From the NCBI GenBank assembly GCA_963677885.1, contig OY782500.1:2418001-2482000 (forward strand): DNA of 64,000 bases, in the 5' to 3' direction. Of the stretch, positions 37,014 to 45,098 are shown in pieces. Source of the DNA: UBA1351 sp963677885. GTDB taxonomy: Bacteria > Bacillota > Clostridia > Lachnospirales > Vallitaleaceae. How positions within the stretch are numbered: the first letter of the stretch is position 1; every line of letters starts with the position of its first letter. The notes beneath the pieces were generated by a model. It saw only the letters and a program-made list of their open reading frames with translations, had not been told where the DNA came from and did no database searches. Both the position numbers and the translations under genes were made by a program.

Positions 37014-37890
37014 TTACGCTGCTTCCTTATCATTATGTTTCATTCTATACTCCACTGGGCTCATATATCCCAAAACAGAATGCATACGTTTTCGATTATA
37101 GAACAATTCAATATACTTGAATAAATCAGACCTCACTTGTTCTAGTGTATCATAATTCCTTCTATATATTCTTTCTTTTTTCAGGGTGGCAAAAAAACTT
37201 TCAACACAAGCATTATCGTAGGGACAACCAGGGCGACTCATACACCCTGTAATGTTGTTGTCCTCAAGCATTTTCCTGAAGCCTTTACTGGCATACTGGA
37301 TGCCACGATCACTGTAGAACAGCAGATTTTCGCCCGTTCCGTGTTTGACTATAGAATTTGCTAAGGCCTTCTTAACTAGTTCTGTATTAATCTTCTTACT
37401 TGTTGCATATCCAATGATTTCACGATTATATAGGTCGATAACCATTGCAAGGTAGACCCATCCTAATGTGGTCTTTATATAGGTGATGTCTCCTACCCAT
37501 ACTTGATTCTCCCTATTTGCATTAAACTTCTGCTTCAGAATATTCTCATAATACATCCCATTTTTCTTGCCATTTCTTGTCGGTCTAAACTTCCGATTTG
37601 TCTCCGGATAGAAACCATTCTCCTTCATAACTCTTATCACACGATACTCACTCATAGGTATACGTTCTTTATCCAGCTGTTTCTTCACTGCCCTGTATCG
37701 TAGTTTTTATCGCTCTCCAAGAATATCTTCTCAATAATCTTAATATCACGTAGTTCATAAAAAACTTGCTACTCTTCTTTAACGTGTTTCTTTTCCATCT
37801 ATAATAGTTCGGCGCTTTTACTCCTAAGACTTGGCACATCTTCTTCACATTGAACTCAGCGCTGTGAAGCTCGATTGCTTCATATTTCAT
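37014..37890 (-). pseudogene. IS3-family transposase orfB, two frameshifts
   Basis: The 3' part (37014-37688) encodes the rve/DDE core: Asp in WVGDITYIKT, Asp in FYSDRGIQY and Glu in NACVESFFATLKKE. The 5' part encodes an HTH segment (KKMCQVLGVKAPNYYRWKRN). The joining region is found in other frames: one shift at the T/A run near 37760 and a second near 37705, where one missing base turns TACGGATACAGG-like sequence into TACGATACAGG and gives a stop. The enzyme cannot be made in one piece. Confidence 0.85.
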
Positions 37891-38093
37891 TCTTGTGGTT
37901 GCATGAAGATGTGCAGGGATTTTTTTAGTATTTCTACATTCTCCCGTTCTGCCAAAACCTTTGCCTTCTGCCGTTCAATTTCCTTGTTCTTCTCTTTAAG
38001 CTGTTTCTCCAGCTCTCTAATCTTTATCTTGAGTTCACTATTACTTTTCGATGTCCCCCTTTTTGAGACCTTTGATTTCAGCAGGGTGTTCAA
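37887..38093 (-). pseudogene. IS3-family orfA, C-terminal fragment
   Basis: A 68-residue frame with a heptad coiled coil (LKIKIRELEKQLKEKNKEIE), the leucine-zipper half of IS3 OrfA. It overlaps the start of orfB by four bases, as in intact elements. The N-terminal helix-turn-helix is missing. Confidence 0.75.
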
Positions 38094-38138
38094 CCATGAC
38101 TATGTTCAGGTCTCTATCTATATTCCGGCTGAAAGAAA

Positions 38139-38957
38139 TCAGTAATTTCTTACTGTTTTTTCAATGGGTTTAAAACTTCCGTCAGGTCCGTCCCATCTGA
38201 ACTTACCAGCTGTATGTTTGCCGATCTGTACCGCTTCTTTGGGACACTGATGGATACACCGCATACAGAGGACGCAGCTGTCGCCGAAGTGGACCCGGTC
38301 ATCAACTTTAATATTATGCATCGGGCAGACCCGTTCACACTTTCCGCAGAGGATGCAGTTCTCATCTGCATGGAATTTGGTTCGCAGACTATTCTCAAAA
38401 CCGCCGTAAAGAGCTCCCATAGTTTTACCGATTAAGACCTTCATCGGACTGGATGATAATCCGCTGTCGGCTTGTTTTTTCTCTGACAGTTTAAACCTTA
38501 TATCCTCAATGAAGGCGTCTACTTCTGGCATCTTGGTAAAGTCCAGTCCTTCAATCTTCTTGACGGTTTTGGATTCCTTGCCCATGAATGCCAGTCCGTC
38601 TGTTACCGGCATTTTTATTTCCAGTGTTCCACGTGGAACAAATCCTGCGTCTCTCAGCAGTCCTCCTGTAACCCTTAAGGCGTCGCCACTAAAAATGGCC
38701 CTGGTGCAGTATGTGAATGACACAATCGGCTCCTTGATCCGGATTTTCTTCAGCTTTTCTTCCAGAAAAGGTGGACAGCCTCCTGCGTATACCGGAAAGC
38801 CGAACACCATTGCATCGAAGGTTTCAAATAGAATTTTAGCCATGGCTTCCACCGGTGTCATCTGTACTTCCATCTCAGGTGACAGCTTTTCCATCATATA
38901 TTTCCCTATGTAATGTGTGTTTCCTGTACCACTGAAATAAAGAATCAATAATCTCAT
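38139..38957 (-). CDS. EFR1-family flavodoxin-ferredoxin fusion
   Basis: A 272-residue protein. The N-terminal flavodoxin-like domain (YFSGTGNTHYIGKYM, FGFPVYAGG) would bind FMN; two 4Fe-4S motifs follow near residues 197-235 (CILCGKCERVCP and CVLCMRCIHQCP). EFR1 proteins are electron carriers of anaerobes. SD AAGGAAA supports the start. It lies 22 bases after the large gene at 38980 and could share its transcript. Base composition is a little richer in GC than the flanks, as in the rest of this cluster. Confidence 0.9.
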   Translation of the reverse strand: MRLLILYFSGTGNTHYIGKYMMEKLSPEMEVQMTPVEAMAKILFETFDAMVFGFPVYAGGCPPFLEEKLKKIRIKEPIVSFTYCTRAIFSGDALRVTGGLLRDAGFVPRGTLEIKMPVTDGLAFMGKESKTVKKIEGLDFTKMPEVDAFIEDIRFKLSEKKQADSGLSSSPMKVLIGKTMGALYGGFENSLRTKFHADENCILCGKCERVCPMHNIKVDDRVHFGDSCVLCMRCIHQCPKEAVQIGKHTAGKFRWDGPDGSFKPIEKTVRNY

Positions 38958-38979
38958 GTCAATTTCCTTTCAATATGTT

Positions 38980-41040
38980 TTACCCAATAAGTTCACACAA
39001 AGACTCCAGTCCCATATGATTGTATTCACTAAGAACACAGGATACTTTTCTTGTCGAAACCCGAAGAGGAATCTTAATCAAATATCTGGCATAGAACATC
39101 TTGACCAGCTGTTCAATGAGCAGATAATCCTTTAGATTAATGCCGTGATCTTCCGTGTCGCTGCGAAGTATATCCTCACTTAGTCGCCTGTTCAATATAG
39201 CGTCAAAGATCTCTGCAACAAAATATGCTTTCTGTACCATATTGACCAAGTCCTTAAAACCCAGTCCTTTTAACATCCAGCTTTCCATTTCAGAGGAATC
39301 CACAGCTTTAAAATCAAAAAAAACATTAAGGAATATTTCTTTTTCAAAAAGTGCGGCGTTCATCGTTCCTTCTTCCAGCCAATTCACGATCAGATCGACG
39401 GAAAGCGTTGAAATATCAAGAAACGGTAAATGGTTCAAAGAATTGTTCAACCCGCTTACAATCTGTCCCAGGTAGTCCTGAATGCGTTGGTAAAATAGGG
39501 ACTTTGTTTCGATGAGATAGCTCATATTGTTATTGGTGAAAGTAATCGGATCAATACGGTCTACGAATTCAACAAAATCCCTGATATTCTTTTTCAAAAC
39601 CTTTTTGTACTCACCAATACTCACATATTCCGTCGAACACCTGACCTTTAATTCCTTTTCCAAAACGTCTGAAAACTTCATGGTGTGATGTTTGGCAACA
39701 GCATCTCTATTAATGGCATTCATTTGGTCGTTCTTCGGTTTGACAAGATCCAATATCAATTCTGTGATATTGAAGTTCTTTGTAAGATGATCGAACAGGT
39801 TATCCTTTTCTACCTCGCTTAAGGTGTCCATTATGAGAGAGGGCACCTCATTCCAAAAACCAAATTCCTGCTTCAAACGGTTATGGATGTGATTATCCCT
39901 TGATGAAGGGTACTTGTGACGAGGTGCATCATTAGATCTTTCTTCGACAGACATAACGCTTTCAATAAAGTATGCCCTTTCATCAGCATCCGCGGTCTTG
40001 CTGTTTATACTCTTTTGCATTCTTTCTCTAAAGACAGAGTCTTTTTCAACCGCCTCCCAGTCCATGACGGAATAGGATTCTGATACATTCATATCCTCAC
40101 TTTCCTGTTTGATTAAATCTATAAGCTTTCGACTATTCACATTCTTTTGTAGGTCAGAATCAAAAAACCGGTATTTCAAAAGGGGAAAAGCAATAAGTGA
40201 TTCACTGACACCGTGAACAAAATTATAGAAAAACGATCCCTGTTCCTGTCTGGAATTCGGAAAAAGTAAGTCTTTAATTATATTTTCCATATGACTTTCC
40301 ATTCCCTTAATAACCACAGGCTCTGTACTGGAAGCATCAACTAATGCAAGCCTGCTGGTAAAGAGCTCGTCATAATCCAGATCAACCTGCTTTCTTAACA
40401 GATGGTTCAAGTATTGTGGCAATCTAACTTTCTTGGGAATCATATAGGTCCACTTCGTTAATGGCAGCAGCTGATCCTGGCTCATATCTTCAAAAACCCC
40501 ATCCAGCCTTCGTAAAACCTCTGAAGCATCCAATACATTTTCCTCCACCTTCTTTCTGATTGTGGAAAGAATTTTGCTTGTTCTTATCGATCCATAAGCT
40601 TCAAATTCCAGCATTCTGCTTTTTCTGATCCGATCAAGATAATTCCTCATCTTGGGGACAGATGAATCGCTGAGTGAACCACAGAATCCATCCTGTAGAG
40701 GCACATACATGGAATCGATGTCCTGTAACAGAAGGTCATCCATATTCAGGTCATGAAAATTCATATCAAGGTATTCCATGATTCGTAGAACTTTTCTCAG
40801 CCCTATATTGGGTATCAGGCCTTCATTCTTGGCAATCTTCCCTATTGTATTTCTGGAAACCGGAGGAGGTGTCCCATCTTGAAGGCCTCCCTGTATATGC
40901 AGAACCAAAGCGGTTTCAATATCTCTCGCAGAGTCCTCTCCGCCATATTCTTTAAGGGTCTCCTGTAACGCCCTGCCTACCCTATCCATAATTAGGTCAT
41001 ACACTATATCTGATTTGGCTTTGCCGTTTATTGATTTCAT
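38980..41040 (-). CDS. large uncharacterised protein with N-terminal HTH-like region
   Basis: A 686-residue cytoplasmic protein with no family I recognise. ATG 41040 has SD GGAGGG (8 bases); an upstream ATG at 41064 has none. Residues about 55-100 (VSRNTIGKIAKNEGLIPNIGLRKVLRIMEYL) look like an XRE-type helix-turn-helix. The rest is mainly charged alpha-helix without membrane segments, Walker motifs or nuclease signatures. It is divergent from a four-gene plus-strand set that starts with an XRE-like gene, and a long hairpin lies in its leader (41092-41135). It may be the regulator or a working part of that cluster. Confidence 0.65.
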   Translation of the reverse strand: MKSINGKAKSDIVYDLIMDRVGRALQETLKEYGGEDSARDIETALVLHIQGGLQDGTPPPVSRNTIGKIAKNEGLIPNIGLRKVLRIMEYLDMNFHDLNMDDLLLQDIDSMYVPLQDGFCGSLSDSSVPKMRNYLDRIRKSRMLEFEAYGSIRTSKILSTIRKKVEENVLDASEVLRRLDGVFEDMSQDQLLPLTKWTYMIPKKVRLPQYLNHLLRKQVDLDYDELFTSRLALVDASSTEPVVIKGMESHMENIIKDLLFPNSRQEQGSFFYNFVHGVSESLIAFPLLKYRFFDSDLQKNVNSRKLIDLIKQESEDMNVSESYSVMDWEAVEKDSVFRERMQKSINSKTADADERAYFIESVMSVEERSNDAPRHKYPSSRDNHIHNRLKQEFGFWNEVPSLIMDTLSEVEKDNLFDHLTKNFNITELILDLVKPKNDQMNAINRDAVAKHHTMKFSDVLEKELKVRCSTEYVSIGEYKKVLKKNIRDFVEFVDRIDPITFTNNNMSYLIETKSLFYQRIQDYLGQIVSGLNNSLNHLPFLDISTLSVDLIVNWLEEGTMNAALFEKEIFLNVFFDFKAVDSSEMESWMLKGLGFKDLVNMVQKAYFVAEIFDAILNRRLSEDILRSDTEDHGINLKDYLLIEQLVKMFYARYLIKIPLRVSTRKVSCVLSEYNHMGLESLCELIG

Positions 41041-41091
41041 AGGTGAAGCCCTCCATTTCTTCATTGGACTTAATTATATCATATCCAACAA

Positions 41092-41135
41092 AAAAAGAAT
41101 TTATTGGCACGTATATTTGCCAATAAATTCTTTTT
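41092..41135. promoter_or_regulatory. 18-bp perfect inverted repeat in the divergent control region
   Basis: AAAAAGAATTTATTGGCA (41092-41109) and its exact complement (41118-41135) enclose eight bases. Read on the minus strand a T run follows, so it can act as a terminator or attenuator in the leader of the 38980-41040 gene. A related word, TTGGCAATAA, recurs at 41135-41144, which also fits an operator array for one of the HTH proteins. Confidence 0.7.
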
Positions 41136-41256
41136 GGCAATAAAATGACAAATATTGTGCGAATTGCTAAAATGCATCTATGTTGATCGACAAATGAAAC
41201 TGAATCCATAATTGAAACTACAATAACAAGGAAACACTACAATGAAAGGAAAAGAA

Positions 41257-41619
41257 ATGCAAGAACATACTATCCATACAACTCTGAAAGATATTCAAGA
41301 GCAGAATATGAAGAACCTTACCGAAGCTGAAACTTCATTGCGCAATCATGTGAAGTCACAAATGGCCGGGTTCATTAACCAGCAGAATTTGTGCCTTATG
41401 ACCGCCATGTCAGGCAGCCGTTTATCCCGTCTGTTGTCTGCAGACCGAAACTTCACGCTTGCCGATATTATTACCCTATTGCACGCTCTTGACAGCACTG
41501 TTGTCATCGAAGTCTACGACAGGAACAACGTATCAACTATCATTCTGGATACAGAAACCCATGACATCCTGGACAGTTCAATCCATGGAAGAAGGGAAGG
41601 TGCTCACGATGATGTCTAG
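41257..41619 (+). CDS. small XRE-like HTH protein (antitoxin-like)
   Basis: A 120-residue protein. Residues about 40-90 (MSGSRLSRLLSADRNFTLADIITLLHALD) fit an XRE helix-turn-helix of the type found in antitoxins: a recognition helix with SRLSRLL, then TLADIITLLHAL. ATG 41257 has SD AAAGGA (6 bases); ATG 41242 with AAGGA at about 10 bases is an alternative. First gene of a tight plus-strand set; its end overlaps the next gene by 11 bases. It probably autoregulates through the repeats at 41092-41144. Confidence 0.7.
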   Translation: MQEHTIHTTLKDIQEQNMKNLTEAETSLRNHVKSQMAGFINQQNLCLMTAMSGSRLSRLLSADRNFTLADIITLLHALDSTVVIEVYDRNNVSTIILDTETHDILDSSIHGRREGAHDDV

Positions 41620-41881
41620 AGCAAATCAACCTATATATCTGTCAGCCCAGGATGTATCCCTTGTCAAATCCAATGAGTTCGAAATGGTAATCGATGAACT
41701 TATAGACTGCTTGCCACCGGATGAAAACAGCTTAAAATCCTTCACTGACAAAGTACTGAACTATGAATTTCTCACGGTCCATTCTCATTTTACTGACACA
41801 GAAAAAGAGCTGCTGCATAAAAAGCTGGAAGTCATCAAAACCGAATTACTGACCCAATATGCTTCAAGAAACATCAATTAA
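41609..41881 (+). CDS. small uncharacterised protein
   Basis: A 90-residue acidic protein of unknown family. The start at ATG 41609 (or the adjacent ATG 41612) follows AAGGGAAGG at 8 bases and overlaps the XRE-like gene by 11 bases, so the two are translationally coupled. The open frame extends further upstream but that part is a shadow of the XRE-like gene. The pairing with an XRE-like gene resembles a toxin-antitoxin layout, with no sequence evidence of toxicity. Confidence 0.6.
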   Translation: MMSRANQPIYLSAQDVSLVKSNEFEMVIDELIDCLPPDENSLKSFTDKVLNYEFLTVHSHFTDTEKELLHKKLEVIKTELLTQYASRNIN

Positions 41882-41887
41882 AAGACA

Positions 41888-41921
41888 GAGCATGTGGATG
41901 TATGAATCCGTCCACATGCTC
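41888..41921 (+). repeat. strong intercistronic hairpin
   Basis: GAGCATGTGGA and TCCACATGCTC form a perfect 11-bp stem seven bases after the stop of the small gene. No T run follows, so it is more likely an mRNA processing or stability hairpin than a terminator. An SD (AAAGGAG) for the next gene comes 11 bases later. Confidence 0.65.
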
Positions 41922-41941
41922 CCAAAACCAAAGGAGAACAT

Positions 41942-42775
41942 ATGAACGAACACAAATATAGTGACAGTCATCTAACACACCCTACCTTAGAAACCAAGCA
42001 GGTTGGACAAAAAAAATATGAAACCTATTTTTTCCCGACTGAAAACATGGAAACCCTTGAGTACTTCACAGGAACAGAACGTGCCATCATTCACAGAATC
42101 TCATGCCACATTCTGGCACATTACGGTGATCAAACCTCAACGGAAATCTTCGATAAAATCCCTTTCGCCTTTCCACTCTCAGAAGACTACCACCGAATCA
42201 AATCATCTTTGCCCTGTCTCAGTGACAGAACTGATTTCCAAAGAAAATTAAATCTTCTGACCCGTAGAATCACAGGCAACGAACTCATACAATATGAGAA
42301 AAAGACTAAGATGTATTCCGTCTATATGAAGAAACCGGTCACTGTTGTAAAAGAAGTATTCGACCCTGCCCAGTTCCAAAAATATCATCAGGATAAAAAT
42401 CAGGAACTGACTCTGTTCCTATACGATAACCTTCTTCAGAAAATAGGGCCGACTTTCAAAACCCGTCTTGTCGACCGTGTGACTTACAGAAACAGTTCAA
42501 GTACGCAAAAACGCGGTTCTTTACTTACCAAATCAACTTTGACCCGCTGGTTTTCAAGCGTGGAAAAAATGGATAACCATAATGGAAAGTTGGAATCAGG
42601 AGATGGTGGCCGTGACTTAATCGGCACCAATATGGTTACCCTTGCCACCATATGCGCTGCTGTTGGTATCCATTTCAGGGGAGAGATTACTTCTGAGATC
42701 GGTTCATTCCATATTGACAGTAACGACCTTAACCAATTACCAAAAATGTCAATCGAGGAGACAGCCTATGAATAA
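41942..42775 (+). CDS. uncharacterised 277-residue protein
   Basis: A hydrophilic 277-residue protein with no recognised family, signal peptide or membrane segment. SD AAAGGAG is at normal distance. A middle region rich in basic and hydroxyl residues (TYRNSSSTQKRGSLLTKSTLTRWF) may contact nucleic acid. The stop overlaps the start of the next gene by eight bases (ATGAATAA), so the two products are probably made together and may act as a complex. Confidence 0.6.
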   Translation: MNEHKYSDSHLTHPTLETKQVGQKKYETYFFPTENMETLEYFTGTERAIIHRISCHILAHYGDQTSTEIFDKIPFAFPLSEDYHRIKSSLPCLSDRTDFQRKLNLLTRRITGNELIQYEKKTKMYSVYMKKPVTVVKEVFDPAQFQKYHQDKNQELTLFLYDNLLQKIGPTFKTRLVDRVTYRNSSSTQKRGSLLTKSTLTRWFSSVEKMDNHNGKLESGDGGRDLIGTNMVTLATICAAVGIHFRGEITSEIGSFHIDSNDLNQLPKMSIEETAYE

Positions 42776-43694
42776 AAAAAGCAGATATGAGTCAACGCTG
42801 CACACTGCACTAAAGGAAGATCCAAGAATCCTCTCCACTGCTTTAAGCTATAAAACTTCCATCTCCTCTATAGATGAACAATACTACTTCCCGTCCCAGC
42901 ACGGCGAAAAAATCCAGCGTCGCATTGATCTTGTCGGACGCTGCGGATCCCGCTATATATATGCTGAAGTGCAGCTTGGTGCTTCAGATAATGAACACAG
43001 TGCCCAGGTAAAGATGAATACAGAGCTTTTCCCCAATCAGGTCCATGTGTGGATTGCCACACACTTTAATCAGGAACATATTAGACTCTGCGAAAAGCTG
43101 TCAACAGAAAACCATGTTGATCTGTTCTTAATCAAGCTGTCGTCAAAAGTCGTTGACTTCATAAAGAATGTTACAGAAAGCCCCATCCCCCTGAAGAAAC
43201 TCAGATTATATGATCTCAATTTCACAGACGCCGATTTCATGGTCATCCATAAATTTCAGGGACAAGTACCGGTGATCCACCGACGCTCCAGAGAGCTCGA
43301 TATCATCAAAATGCTTATAGAAAGACCAACTGAAGAAATACACCATTATGAGGCTCAGCAAAAAATGAGTTCTCCTTCCCGCAGGTTCTATATCAACGGT
43401 AAAACATATATCAGCTATTCAATAAGGCGACGACGTACCAGTGACCCTTTTGATTCTCTTTTTATATCCGTTAACGCACCAGCCAATCTAGTGGAAGATC
43501 TGAAATCACATCTCTCTTCAACAAGCATTGGATCCGAAAATCTTTCTTCACATTTCGGTATATTGGATACAATACAGGGCAACTCAAAAACACTGCTTTA
43601 TAGTATGCCTGTCGCCGATCAACTTACACAGGGTGATATGCTCATGTATTCCTTTTTTATCAAGTCCTTAATACTGCGTGTCAGCGAATTCTGA
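42768..43694 (+). CDS. PD-(D/E)XK-like putative nuclease
   Basis: A 308-residue protein starting at ATG 42768 (SD GAGGAG, 7 bases). Residues about 42-70 read QRRIDLVG, then YIYAEVQLG: an Asp, then Glu-x-Gln at about 13 residues, which fits the PD-(D/E)XK core with Gln in place of Lys. IATHFNQEHIRLCEKLS and VDLFLIKLS are typical later strands of the same fold. The C-terminal half is unrecognised. It overlaps the preceding gene and is the last of the set, ending before a strong terminator. A nuclease in an HTH-controlled cluster suggests a role in defence or a mobile element. Confidence 0.6.
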   Translation: MNKKSRYESTLHTALKEDPRILSTALSYKTSISSIDEQYYFPSQHGEKIQRRIDLVGRCGSRYIYAEVQLGASDNEHSAQVKMNTELFPNQVHVWIATHFNQEHIRLCEKLSTENHVDLFLIKLSSKVVDFIKNVTESPIPLKKLRLYDLNFTDADFMVIHKFQGQVPVIHRRSRELDIIKMLIERPTEEIHHYEAQQKMSSPSRRFYINGKTYISYSIRRRRTSDPFDSLFISVNAPANLVEDLKSHLSSTSIGSENLSSHFGILDTIQGNSKTLLYSMPVADQLTQGDMLMYSFFIKSLILRVSEF

Positions 43695-43716
43695 TTGAGC
43701 CCGTATCAGGCGCACA

Positions 43717-43752
43717 CCAAAAAGGACCTTGGCACATCGTGCCAAGGTCCTT
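43717..43752. terminator. bidirectional terminator closing the 39-43.7 kb cluster
   Basis: AAGGACCTTGGCAC and GTGCCAAGGTCCTT form a perfect 14-bp stem with loop ATC. A five-to-six-base A run on the left gives the T run needed for the minus-strand pgmB-like gene. Confidence 0.88.
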
Positions 43753-43778
43753 AGATTCCTCATGAAATCGCTGTAATG

Positions 43779-44438
43779 TCACACTTCACCGAAAAACAAT
43801 CCCTCAATATCTTCAAACGCTATTTGATTCATAGACTCAATACCAAGACTTATACCATTCACTGCCTTTGCCGGACCAACTCCAATAACACGCATACCAC
43901 CCTTAATACCTGCCTCTACTCCTGCTTGAGCGTCCTCAAAGACTACACAGCGATGTGCACTTAGGTTCATAGCATTTGCTGCCATAATAAAAACTTCAGG
44001 ATCCGGTTTAGACTTACTGATTTTTGTTCCGTCGATAATGACATCAAACCACTCACTAAGTCCCAATTTTTCCAGGATTGTAACCGCATTCTTACTGGAA
44101 GACCCAATAGCCATAGGTATCTTCTTTAGCTTCAGCTCCGTCAGGAAGTCCATCACACCAGGCAGAAGGTCCTCTTTATTTAGGGAAGAGAGGCTTTCAC
44201 GGTAAAGATCATTCTTTTTCTCTGCAAATTCTGTTTTCTCTTCTAGACTCATTTCTCTATTGCCCAGAATAATATCGAGGCTTTCCATTCTTCCTCCTCC
44301 ACGAAGTTGATTATTGATGGATTCATCAAAGTCAAGGTGAAGTTCATCTGAAATCTTTTTCCATGCTGAATAATGGTAATCATCCGTGCTTACCATGACA
44401 CCGTCAAGATCAAAAATCACACCGATATCTTTACTCAT
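43779..44438 (-). CDS. HAD hydrolase, beta-phosphoglucomutase-like
   Basis: A 219-residue haloacid-dehalogenase-fold enzyme. The catalytic motif FDLDGVMVSTDDYHYSAWK has the Asp-x-Asp pair and the H and W of beta-phosphoglucomutases; IGSSSKN is motif II, KPDPEVF motif III and VFEDAQAGVEAG motif IV. It is likely to interconvert beta-glucose 1- and 6-phosphates or a related sugar phosphate. ATG 44438 has SD GAAAGGA; the upstream open frame overlaps the sulfatase remnant and is not needed. Confidence 0.88.
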   Translation of the reverse strand: MSKDIGVIFDLDGVMVSTDDYHYSAWKKISDELHLDFDESINNQLRGGGRMESLDIILGNREMSLEEKTEFAEKKNDLYRESLSSLNKEDLLPGVMDFLTELKLKKIPMAIGSSSKNAVTILEKLGLSEWFDVIIDGTKISKSKPDPEVFIMAANAMNLSAHRCVVFEDAQAGVEAGIKGGMRVIGVGPAKAVNGISLGIESMNQIAFEDIEGLFFGEV

Positions 44439-44469
44439 TTTTTTCCTTTCATCTTCTGTCCACTTTTTT

Positions 44470-44910
44470 TTACCGAAAAGCTTCAGGATATAACTCCTGA
44501 TACTGATCAATATAGTGACTTCTTCCTGTCTTAAGTAAATACTGGCAATACCTTAAAAGCTTGTTCTTCGCATGAAATGGACCACCATCCCTAATAATTT
44601 CCCACATTGGATCAATTTTTGTTTCTTTCTTAGACATCATCTGGTCCTGCCATTCAAACAGATACGACTCTCCTTGACGAACAATTTCAGGATGAGCCTC
44701 AGACATATTGTAACGCTCTTGTGGGTCATCTTTCACATTGAAGAGCATATGTTTGGGGAAGAAGTGGTAGCCATCATGATAGATTCGAATATAAATCCAA
44801 TCGTCAAAGCGTACACTTCTCTGGCAGGTATGGGACATCTGGCTAAGAATAAGAGCTTCATGCCCTTCTTCTTCAATTAGGTCAACTATCTTCTTCTCAA
44901 ATTCGCCCAT
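44470..44910 (-). pseudogene. C-terminal fragment of a sulfatase
   Basis: A 146-residue frame matching only the end of type I sulfatases: RSVRFDDWIYIRIYHDGYHFF, KHMLFNVKDDPQERYNMSEAHPE and LFEWQDQMM. The N-terminal catalytic part with the C/S-x-P-x-R formylglycine motif is absent, and an in-frame TAA lies just before the ATG, so no catalytic product is possible. An SD (AGGAG) does precede the ATG, so a fragment could be made. A GC-rich structured block occupies the position where the rest of the gene would be. Confidence 0.75.
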
Positions 44911-44940
44911 GAATTATGCTCCTATTTCAGGTTCTGTCTA

Positions 44941-45060
44941 TCTCCTAACGGACCTCGGTTCACGACGCAAGGAGCTTACAGCCACTGCTCGTGGCCGGGA
45001 CCCTCTGGGTGGCCTAATGCAGTAGGCGACTCGGTTAGCGATCGCAGTGTCGCTGAATCG
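44941..45060. other. GC-rich block with nested hairpins
   Basis: About 120 bases of clearly higher GC than the flanks. Nested pairs at 44982-45025: CCACTGC with GCAGTAGG, GGCC with GGCC, and ACCC with GGGT around TCT. A second small hairpin, AGCGA/TCGCT, lies at 45037-45054, and CTAAC/GTTAG pairs across the block. It does not fold as a tRNA. It may be an unrecognised structured RNA, or debris from a lost element. Confidence 0.45.
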
Positions 45061-45098
45061 TATGTAAGATGTAGTTTCATGTCCCAATTAGTAGAAGT

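Larger units (their letters stand above)
37014..38093 (-). mobile_element. degenerate IS3-family insertion sequence
   Basis: It consists of a broken orfB (37014-37890) and the C-terminal part of orfA (37887-38093). The left part of orfA with its helix-turn-helix is absent and the next gene ends at 38139, so the element is truncated. Terminal inverted repeats were not identified. Confidence 0.85.

Noticed and set aside
37669..37890. Programmed frameshifting in IS3 orfB instead of decay
   Set aside because: Two separate shifts lie within orfB, beyond the normal orfA/orfB junction, and orfA is truncated.
44941..45060. tRNA, tmRNA or integron attC site in the GC-rich block
   Set aside because: No cloverleaf or T-loop GGTTCRA pattern; the CTAAC/GTTAG pair does not match RYYYAAC/GTTRRRY core sites with proper spacing.
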